Assembly (NCBI GenBank): GCA_013339895.1
Contig: JABACO010000001.1
Span: forward strand, 25,274,270-25,338,269
From: Ephydatia muelleri
Taxonomy: Eukaryota > Porifera > Demospongiae > Spongillida > Spongillidae
Length of the DNA: 64,000 nucleotides
Direction: 5' to 3'
The translations under genes and the position numbers were made by a program. Shown piece after piece: positions 1-10,643 of this stretch. The notes under the pieces are model-generated. The model did no database searches, was not told where the DNA came from, and saw nothing but the letters and a program-made list of their open reading frames with translations. Every line of letters begins with the position of its first letter. Within the stretch, counting starts at the first letter, position 1.

Positions 1-118
1 GAAGTATGTGATGATCGTGAAAGTGATTATGATCAGGATGGTAACAATAATGGACATGTAAGTGCCTAAATATATATTTTAACCTAATTAATCTTCCTGG
101 TTCTTTTCGTTGTATAGG

Positions 119-884
119 TGGCTTTACTGAAGTCCAATTCAAGGGTTTTGGCTGCTACTGAGAAGCACTTGCCTGTTCGCCAGATTGCAGATGAGGAATA
201 TTTGCTAATAGGATGATTGTAAAATACAACCTTAAGCACAAAGTTAAAGAGTTTCATGTGGGAGATTGTGTTACTGTAAGAATTCCTCGCATTGATCGGG
301 CTTCCACTGACCCAAATAGACTGCCATGCATAATTGTACAGGTGATTGGAACAGCACGTGCAATGTACTGCTTGCGGTGCAAATCAGGAGTGTTGAACAA
401 ATGCTATTCTGTTTGTGATCTGGAATTGTTTGAAGGGAATTACAATCTATCTGTGAAAGGATGGAAAAGGTCTACTCGTGTGTCACTTCGAGCGGCTTCT
501 AAAGAAAGTACACCATGGAGTGCATTTTCAAAGAATAGGTGCAAGTGCACAGCAGGCTGCAGCACACAACGGTGCCCTTGTAAGAAGAATAAAATTGAAT
601 GCACCTTACACTGTCATAAAGGGGATAATTGCAAAAACAAGAATTGTACACCTGCATCTGCAATAAAATTATCAACACCATCTAATAGCAACAAAACTCC
701 TTTCTTGGATACCCAAGCTTCATTATCCTGTGCATGTAAAACGAGATGCAACAGTCCTAAGTATTGCTGCTGTATAAAGAACAAATTGTCCTGCACTGCA
801 GTGTGTCACCCAGGATATTCTTGCACCAATGGAGATCACAATAACCACTTGTGCAATATTGATTTACAGCAGATCCGGAATTAA
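119..884 (+). pseudogene. Integrase C-terminal tail with two CXC repeats (Ginger)
   Basis: An exon starts after the acceptor at 118 and reads through ADEEYLLI. A one-base loss near 205 then moves the frame to the ORF at 213-884. That ORF begins with an integrase-tail domain (VGDCVTVRIPRIDR, LPCIIVQV, CLRCKSGVL). Two tesmin/TSO1-like CXC repeats follow: the first around CKCTAGCSTQRCPCKKNK, the second around CACKTRCNSPKYCCC. CXC repeats bind DNA in other proteins, so a role in recognising transposon ends is an inference. The ORF stops at 884, but the next frame is open from 863 into the protease, so a frameshift probably separates one original polyprotein. Confidence 0.6.
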
Positions 885-1435
885 GTAAAGATGATGAAGA
901 TGATAAAGATACCTGGGTTACTATCTGTCATGTTAAATTGACAATGTACCACAAAGCAATACTTACAACTTCAAAAAGCTGGCTAGATGATCTTATCATA
1001 ACCGTGGCACAATATATGCTGAAACAGCAGCACCCATCCATAGGTGGCTTTCAACCACCTGCACTTAGCCTGAATTTGGCAATGATTCTACCACAGAAGC
1101 AATTTGTACAGATCGTAAATGTGAATAAAAATCATTGGATTGCTCTATCCACTGTTGGTTGCCAAAAAGCATGCGTCCGAATTTATGACTCCAATGGAGG
1201 TAAACAGCTTCCTAAGTCTACCCTGAAACTTATAAGTGCCTTACTTCAAACACAAGAAGACCAATTTGCTGTTGAGTTTATAGATTTTCAAATGCAGGAA
1301 GGATCACATGACTGTGGATTATTTGCTGTGGCGTATATCACTTCCATTTGTAATGGACAAGATCCAGCGGTTCTATTGTATAAACAGAATGCAATGAGGA
1401 AGCATATTTTGAAGAGTATTGAGGGCAGGGGGTGA
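863..1435 (+). CDS. Ulp1-like C48 cysteine protease domain of Ginger element
   Basis: The frame is open from 863, upstream of the first Met. The catalytic layout of the Ulp1/SENP family is visible: His in KNHWIALSTVG, Asp in IYDSNGG, Gln in FQMQEG and Cys in SHDCGLFAVAYI. All four residues are intact, unlike two of the three other copies in this window (near 36.4 and 44.8 kb). C48 proteases cleave SUMO or related isopeptide bonds. Ginger transposons are known to carry such domains, with unclear purpose. The ORF ends in EGRG at a G-rich run, where the frame moves to the PHD finger. Confidence 0.7.
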   Translation, partial: FTADPELSKDDEDDKDTWVTICHVKLTMYHKAILTTSKSWLDDLIITVAQYMLKQQHPSIGGFQPPALSLNLAMILPQKQFVQIVNVNKNHWIALSTVGCQKACVRIYDSNGGKQLPKSTLKLISALLQTQEDQFAVEFIDFQMQEGSHDCGLFAVAYITSICNGQDPAVLLYKQNAMRKHILKSIEGRG

Positions 1436-1659
1436 TGTCTGTCTTCCCATCTTCTGCAAGTAGATGCCCCAAGGCATCTGCAAGGAAGAGTATACCTGTA
1501 TACTGTATTTGCCGGCATATTAATGATGGCTCCAAAATGATACAGTGTGATAGTTGCCAGCAATGGTTCCATGTAGCCTGCATGAAGATTGACAAAAGTG
1601 TTCACAAAGATCGTAGGTCACAGTGGAACTGCCCTTTGTGCAGTAGAAACTTATTGTAA
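1427..1659 (+). CDS. PHD finger at the C-terminus of the Ginger polyprotein
   Basis: A C4HC3 PHD finger is visible: YCICRHINDGSKMIQCDSC, then QQWFHVACM, then WNCPLC. All zinc ligands are present. PHD fingers read histone H3 tails in other proteins, so a role in target-site choice would be inference. The domain follows the protease directly but in another frame. A slip in the run GGCAGGGGG near 1425 explains the shift. The same protease-then-PHD order recurs near 24.2 and 45 kb. Confidence 0.7.
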
Positions 1660-1667
1660 TCTTAGTA

Positions 1668-1917
1668 CATGTATATTTATATTTCACTGTGTAAAAAGGG
1701 TTGTTATACAGTACTGTATAACGCGTGTATTCATGTGTTATGCACACGTTATACACGTGTTATCCGCATGTGTATAACTTTGCGTATGGATACTCTATAC
1801 ACAGTTGCGTATAACAACTATAGTATAACACTGTGTATAACTTCTGTATAACATTTAGTATAACAATGAATAACAATATGTATAACAGTAGCAAAGAGTA
1901 TAACACAGTGTATAACA
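1668..1917. repeat. GTATAAC iteron array forming the Ginger 3' terminal repeat
   Basis: About 250 bp made of many copies of the word TATAAC or GTTATA in both orientations, spaced by 5 to 20 bp. It begins just after the PHD stop codon and ends TGTATAACA. The 25-bp block at 1686-1710 recurs in reverse orientation at 6271-6295. Confidence 0.65.
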
Positions 1918-1920
1918 TAA

Positions 1921-2295
1921 TTATGAATTTTGAATTAGTCCCTCATTTCCTGCATATCCTCGTTTCCAGGCCTCTTCTATAAAGTTATAAGCGAGTAAAT
2001 AGAACGTATATACAGGGAACAAAAAAAAATAATCAACAGAGAACGAGTTCATTCGGCGACGGTGAAGCATCCATGCAGGTGGAAAGGCCATCAGGAAAGT
2101 TCCGAGCGCGGTGGGCCCAATTGTCTCTCCTTCCGTGGCGCCTTGTTTTGCTCTCCCGAGTGTGTCCAAAAACGCGTTTAGTTCCTCCGATCTCCTCTTA
2201 GCATCGTCCCACTGTCCAGTTCCGACACGTTCAGTACATCCCTTTCTTGCATGATCTGTTACTTGTGCGGATCGCCGCTCCCATAGCTATAGTGT
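1921..2295 (-). CDS. Possible host exon, unrecognised
   Basis: Reading on the minus strand, a frame is open from an acceptor-like CACTATAG near 2295 down to 1921. It contains GTGQWDDAKRRSEELNAF and then a hydrophobic stretch. Upstream, AACTAG followed by GTAAGC near 2350 looks like a donor and would leave an intron of about 60 bp, but joining these two sites puts a stop at the junction. The family is not recognised and the exon is weakly supported. Confidence 0.2.
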
Positions 2296-2437
2296 ATAAA
2301 ACTAAGACTAAAAACGCACGTACAACATTTTTGAAATCGAGCGCTTACCTAGTTGTGCTCTAATTGCCTGCCCTTCTTTTAAATCGGCTTCATTTCAGAG
2401 TCCGGTTGTAGTTCGCTATGCCAGCTACATAGCAAAA

Positions 2438-2617
2438 ATGATAGAACTCACACCTTTAACCGTCAACAAGTATACCTTCAACCTCTTCTATGCTGATATC
2501 CGAGACATCACTGCAGCGTTATGGACGCTTGAGATTCTGAGAACAAAGAATTCCCGTTACCAATACAAAGCCACACTGCTTACGCTTCTTGAGACTTCAG
2601 CTGATTCTCCTCAGTAG
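2438..2617 (+). CDS. Small ORF of 59 aa, unrecognised
   Basis: An ATG-initiated ORF, MIELTPLTVNKYTF..., ends at a TAG at 2615. Its composition is protein-like (mixed hydrophobic and charged, LWTLEILRTKN) with no low-complexity sequence. A second ORF without a clear start (2739-2990, containing ATENDSPAGVASP) follows on the same strand. They may be exons of one gene, but no convincing splice pair was found. No function can be given. Confidence 0.2.
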   Translation: MIELTPLTVNKYTFNLFYADIRDITAALWTLEILRTKNSRYQYKATLLTLLETSADSPQ

Positions 2618-3124
2618 GAAGGAAAAAAAAAAGAAGCCGATATAACGTTACTGTACCTGCACAGGAAGTGATGTCCTCTATCGAGTTGATGTTACAGCAT
2701 CGCTTTGAGACAGTTTTGGTCGCAACCTCTCTTACTAATTGTTATACATGTCCGCTACTGAAAATGATTCTCCTGCAGGAGTAGCATCGCCATGCTGCCT
2801 AGGACCTAAGGTTCGGCGCGGGTATCTTCGTCGTCATGGTACTAGTATATCGACTGATAGGTTCTGCTGTGACGCGATCGTTGCTCAGGGATCTGTTAGA
2901 GAAGAAACCTGGGAATTAGCAACTAGTCCCTCAATTTACTTGAAGACCTACGCAAGATACTTCTTCTGGCTGATAGGAACGTACGGTTAGTTGCAGTAGA
3001 TTTCCCGACGATGACGCCATACCTGCATGTGGCTTTGAAGAGTCTACGCATGCGCGTTACATTCATTTGAAATGGAAGTCTCGTACGCTGTATTTGTTCC
3101 AAACTGGGGTTTCAAAAGCTACTT

Positions 3125-3770
3125 ATTACAGACATATGACTTATTTGATGCACATCAGAATACTGGGTCTGGCCAATAACATGATTCTATTTGATGCACA
3201 CCAGCCACCATGACTCTATTACATGCACACCAGGGACTGCCACTTAAAAAAATTCAATTCAATACAAACCTGTGTCTGGCCGCTATCCTGATTCTATTTG
3301 AAGCACACTGGGTGTGGTCGCTAACATGATTCTATCTGATGCACACCAGGGATTCCACTACCATGTCTTGATTTGTAGTTTTAACTATAGCTATGCTACC
3401 TGTCACTGTAGCAGTGTGCATCAGATAGAATCATATTAGCGGCCAGTCCGGTGTGCATCAAATAAAGTCATGCTATTGGCCAGTCTCTGGTGTGCAGCTG
3501 ATAGGATTGTGGTATCGACCAGCTGACCCTGGTGAGCATCAATTAGAAACATGTTAGCGACTTGACCCAGCCAGTGTGCATCAAATTGAATCTTATTAAC
3601 TTTAGTGTAATAGTGTCTTGGTAGCGACCAGATACAATCTGGATAGCCTGATGATTCAATCTGATGCACACAGGTCTGGCTGTGGCCACTATCCTGATTT
3701 CATTTGATGTACATGACTCTATCAGATGCACACCAGGGACTGGTGATAGCATGATGTATAGAAGTGTACT
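3125..3770. repeat. Minisatellite with segments in alternating orientation
   Basis: Degenerate units of about 40-50 bp carry the core TGATGCACACCAGGGA and GATTCTAT. The core runs forward at about 3140-3360, in reverse complement at about 3410-3600 (GTGTGCATCA), and forward again to 3770. The opposed blocks could pair into a long imperfect hairpin. Confidence 0.6.
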
Positions 3771-4094
3771 GGGTCATTGCTATAAGTACTCACAAACTTG
3801 CTTTTTTATAATGGTCATATGATATGGCCACACCCCTTTATGACATGTATGAATGTATATTAACATGACATGTACATATATGGAAAAGATCATTTACATC
3901 TCACAAGTGCAGGTTGACAACATTTACATGTACAGATGTAATAATACAACAAATACAAATAGTTCACATCAAATCTCCCAGTTTCCATCAATGTAAGGCT
4001 TGATCCTAGCAGGATAAAAATATATTAAGACATCACACCATGCAAACATATCATACATACAATTTTGATGAAGACTACAGTATTGAAAATCTGG

Positions 4095-4275
4095 TTACAA
4101 TTTGTGCATGTGTGTGTAGATGTGTATGCATGTGTGCCATGTACATGTACACACACATACACCACTAACACACACGTGTACACACAGACACACACTAACG
4201 CACACACTAATACACATACACACACATGTGTACATGTGTACACATATATACACGTGTACACTAACACATTACTTA
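4095..4275. repeat. CA/TG-rich microsatellite
   Basis: Interrupted ACACAC and TGTG runs with embedded GTACATGTGTAC. Apparent Cys/Val- or His/Thr-rich reading frames here are repeat artefacts. 4280-4675 is GC-richer single-copy sequence with no feature seen. Confidence 0.85.
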
Positions 4276-4675
4276 TCAAGCCTTGTAACTTCCCCAGGCT
4301 AAGTAGGTGTGTAGGTGTATGTACCCAGCCCCTAAGCTCCCCAGCTATATGCTTCTGTCAAAACGTGCCCAGTTGACTGATTGGGGGCCAGGGCAAGAAC
4401 CCCTCTGAGCTGTGATTCTGCCAACCCCGACCTGTTGGCTGTGGGGAACTCCCGTGAGTGACGCTGGTCACCAATTGGGAGTCCCTGTGACCAAGCCATG
4501 CGTGGCTTGTTAGGTCATTTGGGGGAGACTCAGGGAGGCAGGCACCAGATGGTGGCATTGGCCACCCACTGAGTGACCTGCATACCAAGCCAGGATGCTG
4601 GCCCAGGCTTGGGTCCCCGAGTTAGAAGGTCAAGCCTGGTAGGGACCCACCCTGGCTGTATTTAATATTAATAGG

Positions 4676-5470
4676 CATGACAGTGATGCACACACACCTA
4701 GCAACACTGATGCACACACACCCAGCAACACTGATGCACACGCACCTAGCAACACTGATGAACACACATCTAGCAACAGTGATGCACACACACCTAGCAA
4801 CAGTGATGTACACACACCAAGCAACTGTGTTGCACACACACCTAGCAACACTGATGCACACACACCTAGCAACACTGATGCACACACACGTAGCAACACT
4901 GATGCACACACACCTAGCAAAACTGATGCACACACACCTAGCAAACAATGATGTACACACACCTAGCAACACTGATGCACACACACCTAGCAACTGTGTC
5001 GCACACACCTAGTAACACTAATGCACACACACCTAGCAAACACTGATGTACACACACCTAGCAACAGTGTTGCACACACACCTAACAACACTGATGCACA
5101 CACACCTAGCAACATCGATGTACATGCACATATCTAGCAACACTGATGAACACACACAAACATAGATACACTGATGCACACACAGACATACACACCAAGC
5201 AACACTGATGTACACACACCTAGCAACACTAATGCACACACACACATAGTAACTACACACTAAGCAACACTGATGTACACACACCTAGCAACACTGATGC
5301 ACATACACACACATAGAAACTACACACTAAGCTACACTGATGTACACACACCAAGCAACACTGATGTACACACACAGATGCACACACACATACACACCAA
5401 GCAACACTGATGCACAAACACCAAGCAACACTGGTGTAGACTACTTGAACACTGATACACACAGTCTAGT
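4676..5470. repeat. 24-bp minisatellite
   Basis: Tandem units of the form TGATGCACACACACCTAGCA plus ACAC, with substitutions, some truncated units and CA-expanded units toward 5140-5420. The unit is eight codons long, so frames on both strands stay open without coding meaning. 5475-6120 shows no recognisable feature. Confidence 0.9.
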
Positions 5471-6123
5471 AACATTGCACACATATCAGGCGACTATGGA
5501 CACAGACACAGGCAACAATAGATTAAATTGTGCTCTAAATCGAATGCACTTCAGAAAAGCACAAGTACATTGAATCTAGAAAACGGCACACACAAACAAC
5601 TGACAGGAGCCACAACTGAGTTTTTAACTATCTCACTCTTTCAAAACCACGTAATTATAATCCAAACGACTACTTACGCGCAACGGAACGAGTTTCACCA
5701 CTCCAAAGTGTCTTCCAACAGTTCTCATCATCTTAAAACTTACATAACGAAAAGTAGAACGCACAAAACACACACAGGATCGAATGGCCTTGAAGTGCCT
5801 AAAAAATGGCGATTCAAATCGCGCGATCGCAACTACATGTAGGATCAATACGATGTTATTAAAAAGGAAACGAAAGAAAGTATTTCAACCCCTTACCAAG
5901 CGAGAAAAGTAAAGTTGTACATACTAAAGTAGATTCGTCTGAACGCAGTTCGCGCGTCTTCACTAACGCTTTTTCAAACGCTTGGAGTCCAAATTCTATT
6001 CCTTCATTACGCGTACAATGATTATTTAGAAAGATGGCATTAAATTGTTAATAGCATTCACTTGTGTGCAACGAATTACGCCCTCGCGGATCGGTAGAAT
6101 GTAATTAACAAAGTTGAGATACT

Positions 6124-6360
6124 TGTATACAGGCGTGTATAACAACCCTTATTTACACTGTGGTTTTTTGATTAGCACACACTGCCGTTATACACAGTTA
6201 TACACAATTATACGCAATGTGTATAACAAATACTGTATAACTACTTGTATAACAATGTTATACAGGTGAGTATAACAACCCTTTTTACACAGTGTTTCTG
6301 CTGCATGTTGCTGTATACTGGGCAGTTGAAAGCCTCATATCAGTATTATACAACACCATG
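6124..6360 (-). mobile_element. Inverted Ginger 3' end fragment
   Basis: GTATAAC words in both orientations fill 6124-6295. The reverse complement of 6271-6295 equals 1686-1710. Just inside this, the minus strand reads FNCPVYSN, matching the last part of the PHD finger at 1640 (WNCPLCSRN), and then loses similarity. It is therefore a second, truncated copy of the same Ginger family facing the first. Confidence 0.55.
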
Positions 6361-6559
6361 GGTCAGTTTTTGTATTAGTGTCTCTGTATGACGGATCATA
6401 TTCCCATAAATTTGCATTTGCATGCAAGTACTGTGACATGTACATGTATAATAATAATATTATATTATTCAGTAGTCACATGAGGATGCATATGGCCGGT
6501 TGTATCACGCCTCAGTTATACACAAAACAACAGCCTGTGTTGTGTGTAGATATTAAATA

Positions 6560-6795
6560 AAGGCAGTTGGTCACACAACGGGACAGCGCCGGTTACACAA
6601 CGGGACAGCCGGCTACACAACTGGACAGCTGGTTACGCAACAGGACAGCCGGTTACGTAGCGGGACAGCCGGTTACGCAACGGGACAGCCGGTTGTGTAA
6701 CCGGACATCTATTTTGTGATGCATTGAAACGGAACAGCCGGTTACATAACCGGACAGCCCGTTACACAACCGGCATCCGGATACGTAACCGGCAA
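6560..6795. repeat. 20-bp tandem repeat upstream of the YKADPEKK ORF
   Basis: About ten degenerate units of CGGGACAGCCGGTTACACAA. Toward the right end units occur in changed orientation (GGTTGTGTAACCGGACA). It ends about 100 bp before the ATG at 6890 and could be a terminal iteron array of the element encoding that ORF. Confidence 0.7.
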
Positions 6796-6889
6796 TGTTG
6801 GGCATCCGTACGGAACATAAATACTCCGACCTGCACGAAATTTATTTGGTGTTCCTATCGCAGTATAATACTTTGGCTAGTGAAGTTAA

Positions 6890-7600
6890 ATGCCTTCGCG
6901 TAATCGAAAGAAGAGATCTAAGCAACGAGCGGAATACCTTCAAAAGCAAGACGATATTTTATCACAAGAAAACAAGGCTAAAGCCCGAGCGCGCTACAAG
7001 GCCGAATCCAGAGAAGAAGGTTTCTGTACGGCGACAGCTACAAGGCCAATCCCGAAAAGAAGAAGGCGACAGCTACAAGGCCGATCCCGAAAAGAAGGCC
7101 TCTGTACGCGACAGCTACAAGGTCGATCCCGAAAAGAAGGCCTCTGTACGCGACAGCTACAAGGCCGATCCCGAAAAGAAGGCCTCTGTACGCGACAGCT
7201 ACAAGGCCGATCTCGAAAAGAAGAAGGCCTCTGTACGCGACAGCTACAAGGCCGATCTCGAAAAGAACGCCTCTGTACGCGACAGCCACAACGCAGATAT
7301 TAAATTTAAGCAATCTGCTAAATGTCAGCGATATCAACAGGACGTCGAGGAGAACCGTGCTGCTAAAAGGCAGCGATATCAAGAGGACGTCGAGGAGAAC
7401 CGTGCTGCTAAAAGGCAGCGATATCAAGAGGACGTCGAGGAGAACCGCGCTGCTAAAAGGCAGAAATACGAGGACAATTCAGCTGCCATTAAGGCATCTG
7501 AAAGGAATCGGTATTGGAATGACCCCGCTGTCCGATTGGCTAAACGTGCTGCCGAGAGGAAGCGGTATCGCAGGGGTCACCGAACTACCACTACCACCAA
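6890..7600 (+). pseudogene. YKADPEKK-repeat protein, frameshifted first exon
   Basis: The natural start is the ATG at 6890 (MPSRNRKKRSKQRAEYLQKQ). Near 7006 a one-base insertion shifts the frame, and more indels follow before it settles into repeats of about 16 residues (DSYKADPEKKASVR). Longer repeats follow (RYQEDVEENRAAKRQ), then YWNDPAVRLAKRAAERKRYR. A donor AAAG|GTATGT ends the exon at about 7600. The repeats are highly charged and probably helical. I know such repeats from N-termini of uncharacterised transposon-like proteins in sponges, but no function is established. A second fragment lies at 48190-48320. Confidence 0.55.
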
Positions 7601-7894
7601 AGGTATGTCATGGCATGTTGTATTGCACTAGCATTAAAAAGCTATAGGAAGATGTGCATGCAACATGTGTACAGCACGCATGTAAGGAAGGGATCTGCAC
7701 AAAACCATTCACTTCACATGTAAAGCATGCATGGTGTTGTGTACAGTACATGTAGTCCTTTCTCCTTTGTGACCTGTCTATTCAATATTGGGGTGTCATC
7801 CTTAATCTGATGTACCAAAAGGCTTCCTTATCTGATGTACAACGGCAGCCCGCCTGCAACTGTGTATGAATTTAATTGCATTTGCTAGGGTTGA

Positions 7895-8164
7895 GCACTG
7901 AAAATTACTGCAACCATATCCTTCTCCCATATATACTCCTTGTATGAACCCAAATCTCATGCACTAATGGAGTATAATGGTGGTCTTGATAAAGCTATTC
8001 TTAGGGATAGTGAGCTTCTAAGTGAAGTAAATGATGCCTTTTGTAAGTCTCATCCATTGCTAGCTCAAAAGGTTGTTACAATATCTGCCCGTGCAGCAGT
8101 AAGTAAGATTGGTGCAGATGCATTAGTTTCTGAAGCACTGAGTGTACGACGGCACACATGTTAA
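7895..8164 (+). CDS. Probable second exon of the YKADPEKK-repeat gene
   Basis: A frame is open from an acceptor-like GTTGAG at 7894 to a stop at 8162. It reads YEPKSHALMEYNGGLDKAIL, then AFCKSHPLLAQKVVTISARA, then VSKIGADALVSEALSVRRHT. It is protein-like, not low complexity, and follows the exon at 6890-7600 by about 290 bp. No catalytic motif is visible. A stop follows HTC unless splicing intervenes. Confidence 0.4.
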   Translation, partial: ALKITATISFSHIYSLYEPKSHALMEYNGGLDKAILRDSELLSEVNDAFCKSHPLLAQKVVTISARAAVSKIGADALVSEALSVRRHTC

Positions 8165-8287
8165 GGTTTTTTATGTATAAAAGCTACTCACCCGCCAAAT
8201 AGTGCACTTTGCTTGCTGAGAAAAAAAAAGGTAAAAACTTAACCCTTGCACTTTAAATTGTTTCTATACTCTGTCATGTTGATTCAG

Positions 8288-10240
8288 ATGGAATATGCAA
8301 GATTTTTTGAAGAGGACTCGGACGAAGTACATCCTCCAACTCCTCTTCCATTTACACAGCCACTGCCCCCGCCACTGTCCCCACTGCCAGCAACAGCAGA
8401 GTTGCCGCCACCAGCAGTAGCAGCAGGGCTGCCCCCATCGCCACCAGTAGTAGCAGCTGAGCTGCCCCCGTCGCTACCAGTAGTAGCAGCTGAGCTGCCC
8501 CCGTCGCCACCAGTAGTAGCAGCTGAGCTGCCCCCGTCGCCACCAGTAGTAGCAGCTGAGCTGCCCCTGTCGCTACCAGTAGTAGCAGCAGAGCTGCCTC
8601 CGTCGCCACCAGTAGTAGCAGCTGAGCTGTCCCTGTCGCCACCAGTAGTAGCAGCAGAGCTTTCGCCACCAGTAGTAGCAGCTGAGCTGCCCCCGTCGCT
8701 ACCAGTAGTAGCAGCTGAGCTGCCCCCATCGCCACCAGTAGTAGCAGCTGAGCTGCCCCCGTCTTCAACAGTAGTAGCAGCTGAGCTGCCCCGTCGCTAC
8801 CAGTAGTAGCAGCAGAACTGTCGCCACCAGTAGTAGCAGCAGAGCTGTCGCCACCAGTAGTAGCAGCTGAGCTGCCCCCTTCGCCACCAGTAGTAGCAGC
8901 AGAGCTGTCGCCACCAGTAGTAGCAGCAGAGCTGTCGCCACCAGTAGTAGCAGCAGAGCTGTCGCCACCAGTAGTAGCAGCAGAGCTGTCGCTACCAGTA
9001 GTAGCAGCAGAGCTGTCGCCACCAGTAGTAGCAGCAGAGCTGTCGCCACCAGTAGTAGCAGCAGAGCTGTCGCCACCAGTAGTAGCAGCTGAGCTGCCCC
9101 CGTCGCCACCAGTAGTAGCAGCAGAGCTGTTGCCACCAGTAGTAGCAACTGAGCTGCCCCCGTCGCCACCAGTAGTAGCAGCTGAGCTGCCCCCGTCGCC
9201 ACCAGTAGTAGCAGCTGAGCTGCCCCCGTCGCCACCAGTAGTAGCAGCAGAGCTGTTGCCACCAGTAGTAGCAACTGAGCTGCCCCCGTCGCCACCAGTA
9301 GTAGCAGCTGAGCTGCCCCCGTCGCCACCAGTAGTAGCAGCTGAGCTGCCCCCGTCGCCACCAGTAGTAGCAGCTGAGCTGCCCTCGTCGCCACCAGTAG
9401 TAGCAGCTGAGCTTCCCCCGTCGCCACCAGTAGTAGCAGCTGAGCTGCCCTCGTCGCTACCAGTAGTAGCAGCAGAGCTGCCCCCATCGCCACCAGTAGT
9501 AGCAGCTGAGCTGCCCCCATCGCCACCAGTAGTAGCAGCTGAGCTGCCTCCGTTGCCACCAGTAGTAGCAGCTGAGCTGTCGCCACCAGTAGTAGCAGCT
9601 GTGCTGCCCCCGTCGCCACCAGTAGTAGCAGCTGAGCTGCCCTCGTCGCTACCAGTAGTAGCAGCAGAGCTGCCCCCATCGCCACCAGTAGTAGCAGCTG
9701 AGCTGCCCCCATCGCCACCAGTAGTAGCAGCTGAGCTGCCTCAGTCGCCACCAGTAGTAGCAGCTGAGCTGTCGCCACCAGTAGTAGCAGCTGTGCTGCC
9801 CCCGTCGCCACCAGTAGTAGCAGCTGAGCTTCCCTCGTCGCTACCAGTAGTAGCAGCTGAGCTGCCTTCGTTGCCACCAGTAGTAGCAGCAGAGCTGCCT
9901 CCGCCGCCACCAGTAGTAGCAGCAGAGCTGTCCCCGTCCCCCCGTCGCTACCAGTAGTAGCAGCTGAGCTGCCCCTGTCGCCACCAGCAGTAGCAGCTGA
10001 GCTGCCCCCGTCGCCACCAGCAGTAGCAGCTGAGCTGCCCACGTCGCTACCAGCACCAGCACCAGCCCCACCACCGGCATCGATACCAGTGCCCCCACCA
10101 CCACTTCGCCTGCTGCCCCCCTGGCCGCTGCCACCACCACCCACATGGCTCCTTCCATGGCCACAACGAGGCCGCCGCGGGAATAGAAGAGGCTGGAGAC
10201 GAGGACAAGGCCGAACAATTAATGACATAAAAACCTCGTA
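8288..10240 (+). pseudogene. Proline-rich repeat protein encoded by a minisatellite, with frameshifts
   Basis: An exon-like start follows an acceptor (GTTGATTCAG|ATGG): MEYARFFEEDSDEVHPPTP. It is followed by repeats of AELPPSPPVVA. The reading is broken near 8793 by loss of one C in a C run and again near 9940. The last part, in another frame, ends with a Pro stretch and a basic tail (RGRRGNRRGWRRGQGRTIND) before a TAA at 10238. A plausible intact allele would be a secreted or cytoplasmic Pro/Ala/Val-rich protein with an RGG-like tail. The breaks may be real or assembly errors inside the repeat. The long Leu-rich minus-strand frame is its shadow. Confidence 0.4.
8420..10060. repeat. 33/27-bp coding minisatellite
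   Basis: Roughly fifty units of GAGCTGCCCCCGTCGCCACC followed by AGTAGTAGCAGCT. Most are 33 bp. Another class lacks six bases (GAGCTGTCGCCACC...) and is 27 bp, so both keep a codon frame. The short units cluster at about 8810-9070. Confidence 0.9.
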
Positions 10241-10349
10241 AACTTATCATTTCTATTATTTAAATTTTTAACCTCCCTCCCTCCTTTCGTAAATTAAAAT
10301 CAATTTGTGACCACTTATAAAGACGCCAGAGGAAAAAACTTATGAAACT

Positions 10350-10643
10350 AGTAAATAAAAACATTCTCTAACGAGAAAGTGGTTGGTATATAGTATTGAC
10401 CAATATATGGTGGAATAAAAAGCATGGAAACAAGAGTGACAGAAATTTGACTGGAAAATTGAAATAGGCCTATATTTAGCACACTAACGTTATAACAGTA
10501 CATGCCTGAATAATGGGCTAAATATAGGCCTATTTCAATTTTCCAGTCAAATTTCTCTTGTTTCCGTGCTTTTTACACCACCATTAGTCAATCCTATATA
10601 CATGTACCAACAACTTTCTCGTTAGAGAATGTTTTTATTTACT
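10350..10643. mobile_element. Foldback (MITE-like) element
   Basis: Two inverted arms of about 130 bp start AGTAAATAAAAACATTCTCT and end with its complement at 10643, with a loop of about 40 bp at about 10486-10515. The arm cores (ACTGGAAAATTGAAATAGGC) match nearly perfectly. It lies at the point where the Gypsy integrase reading frame stops. No clear target duplication was identified. Confidence 0.75.

Larger units (their letters stand above)
1..1917 (+). mobile_element. 3' part of a Ginger/KRBA2-like DNA transposon
   Basis: The element enters from the left edge. It holds the C-terminal tail of a gypsy-type integrase, a Cys-rich region, an Ulp1-like protease and a PHD finger, then a terminal array of GTATAAC words ending TGTATAACA at 1917. 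This domain set is known from Ginger1 transposons. An intron is visible at 58-118 (GTAAGT to TTGTATAG). The coding frame is broken near 205, 865 and 1425 (the last in a G run), so this copy looks recently inactivated. The left terminus lies outside the window, so no target duplication can be checked. Confidence 0.7.

Noticed and set aside
4676-5470. CRISPR-like array
   Set aside because: Units are directly adjacent with no unique spacers, and the region is eukaryotic. It is a 24-bp minisatellite.
8765-10228. 487-aa Leu/Ala/Val-rich frame on the minus strand
   Set aside because: It is the complement of the plus-strand Pro-rich minisatellite. It stays open only because the repeat lacks stops in that orientation.
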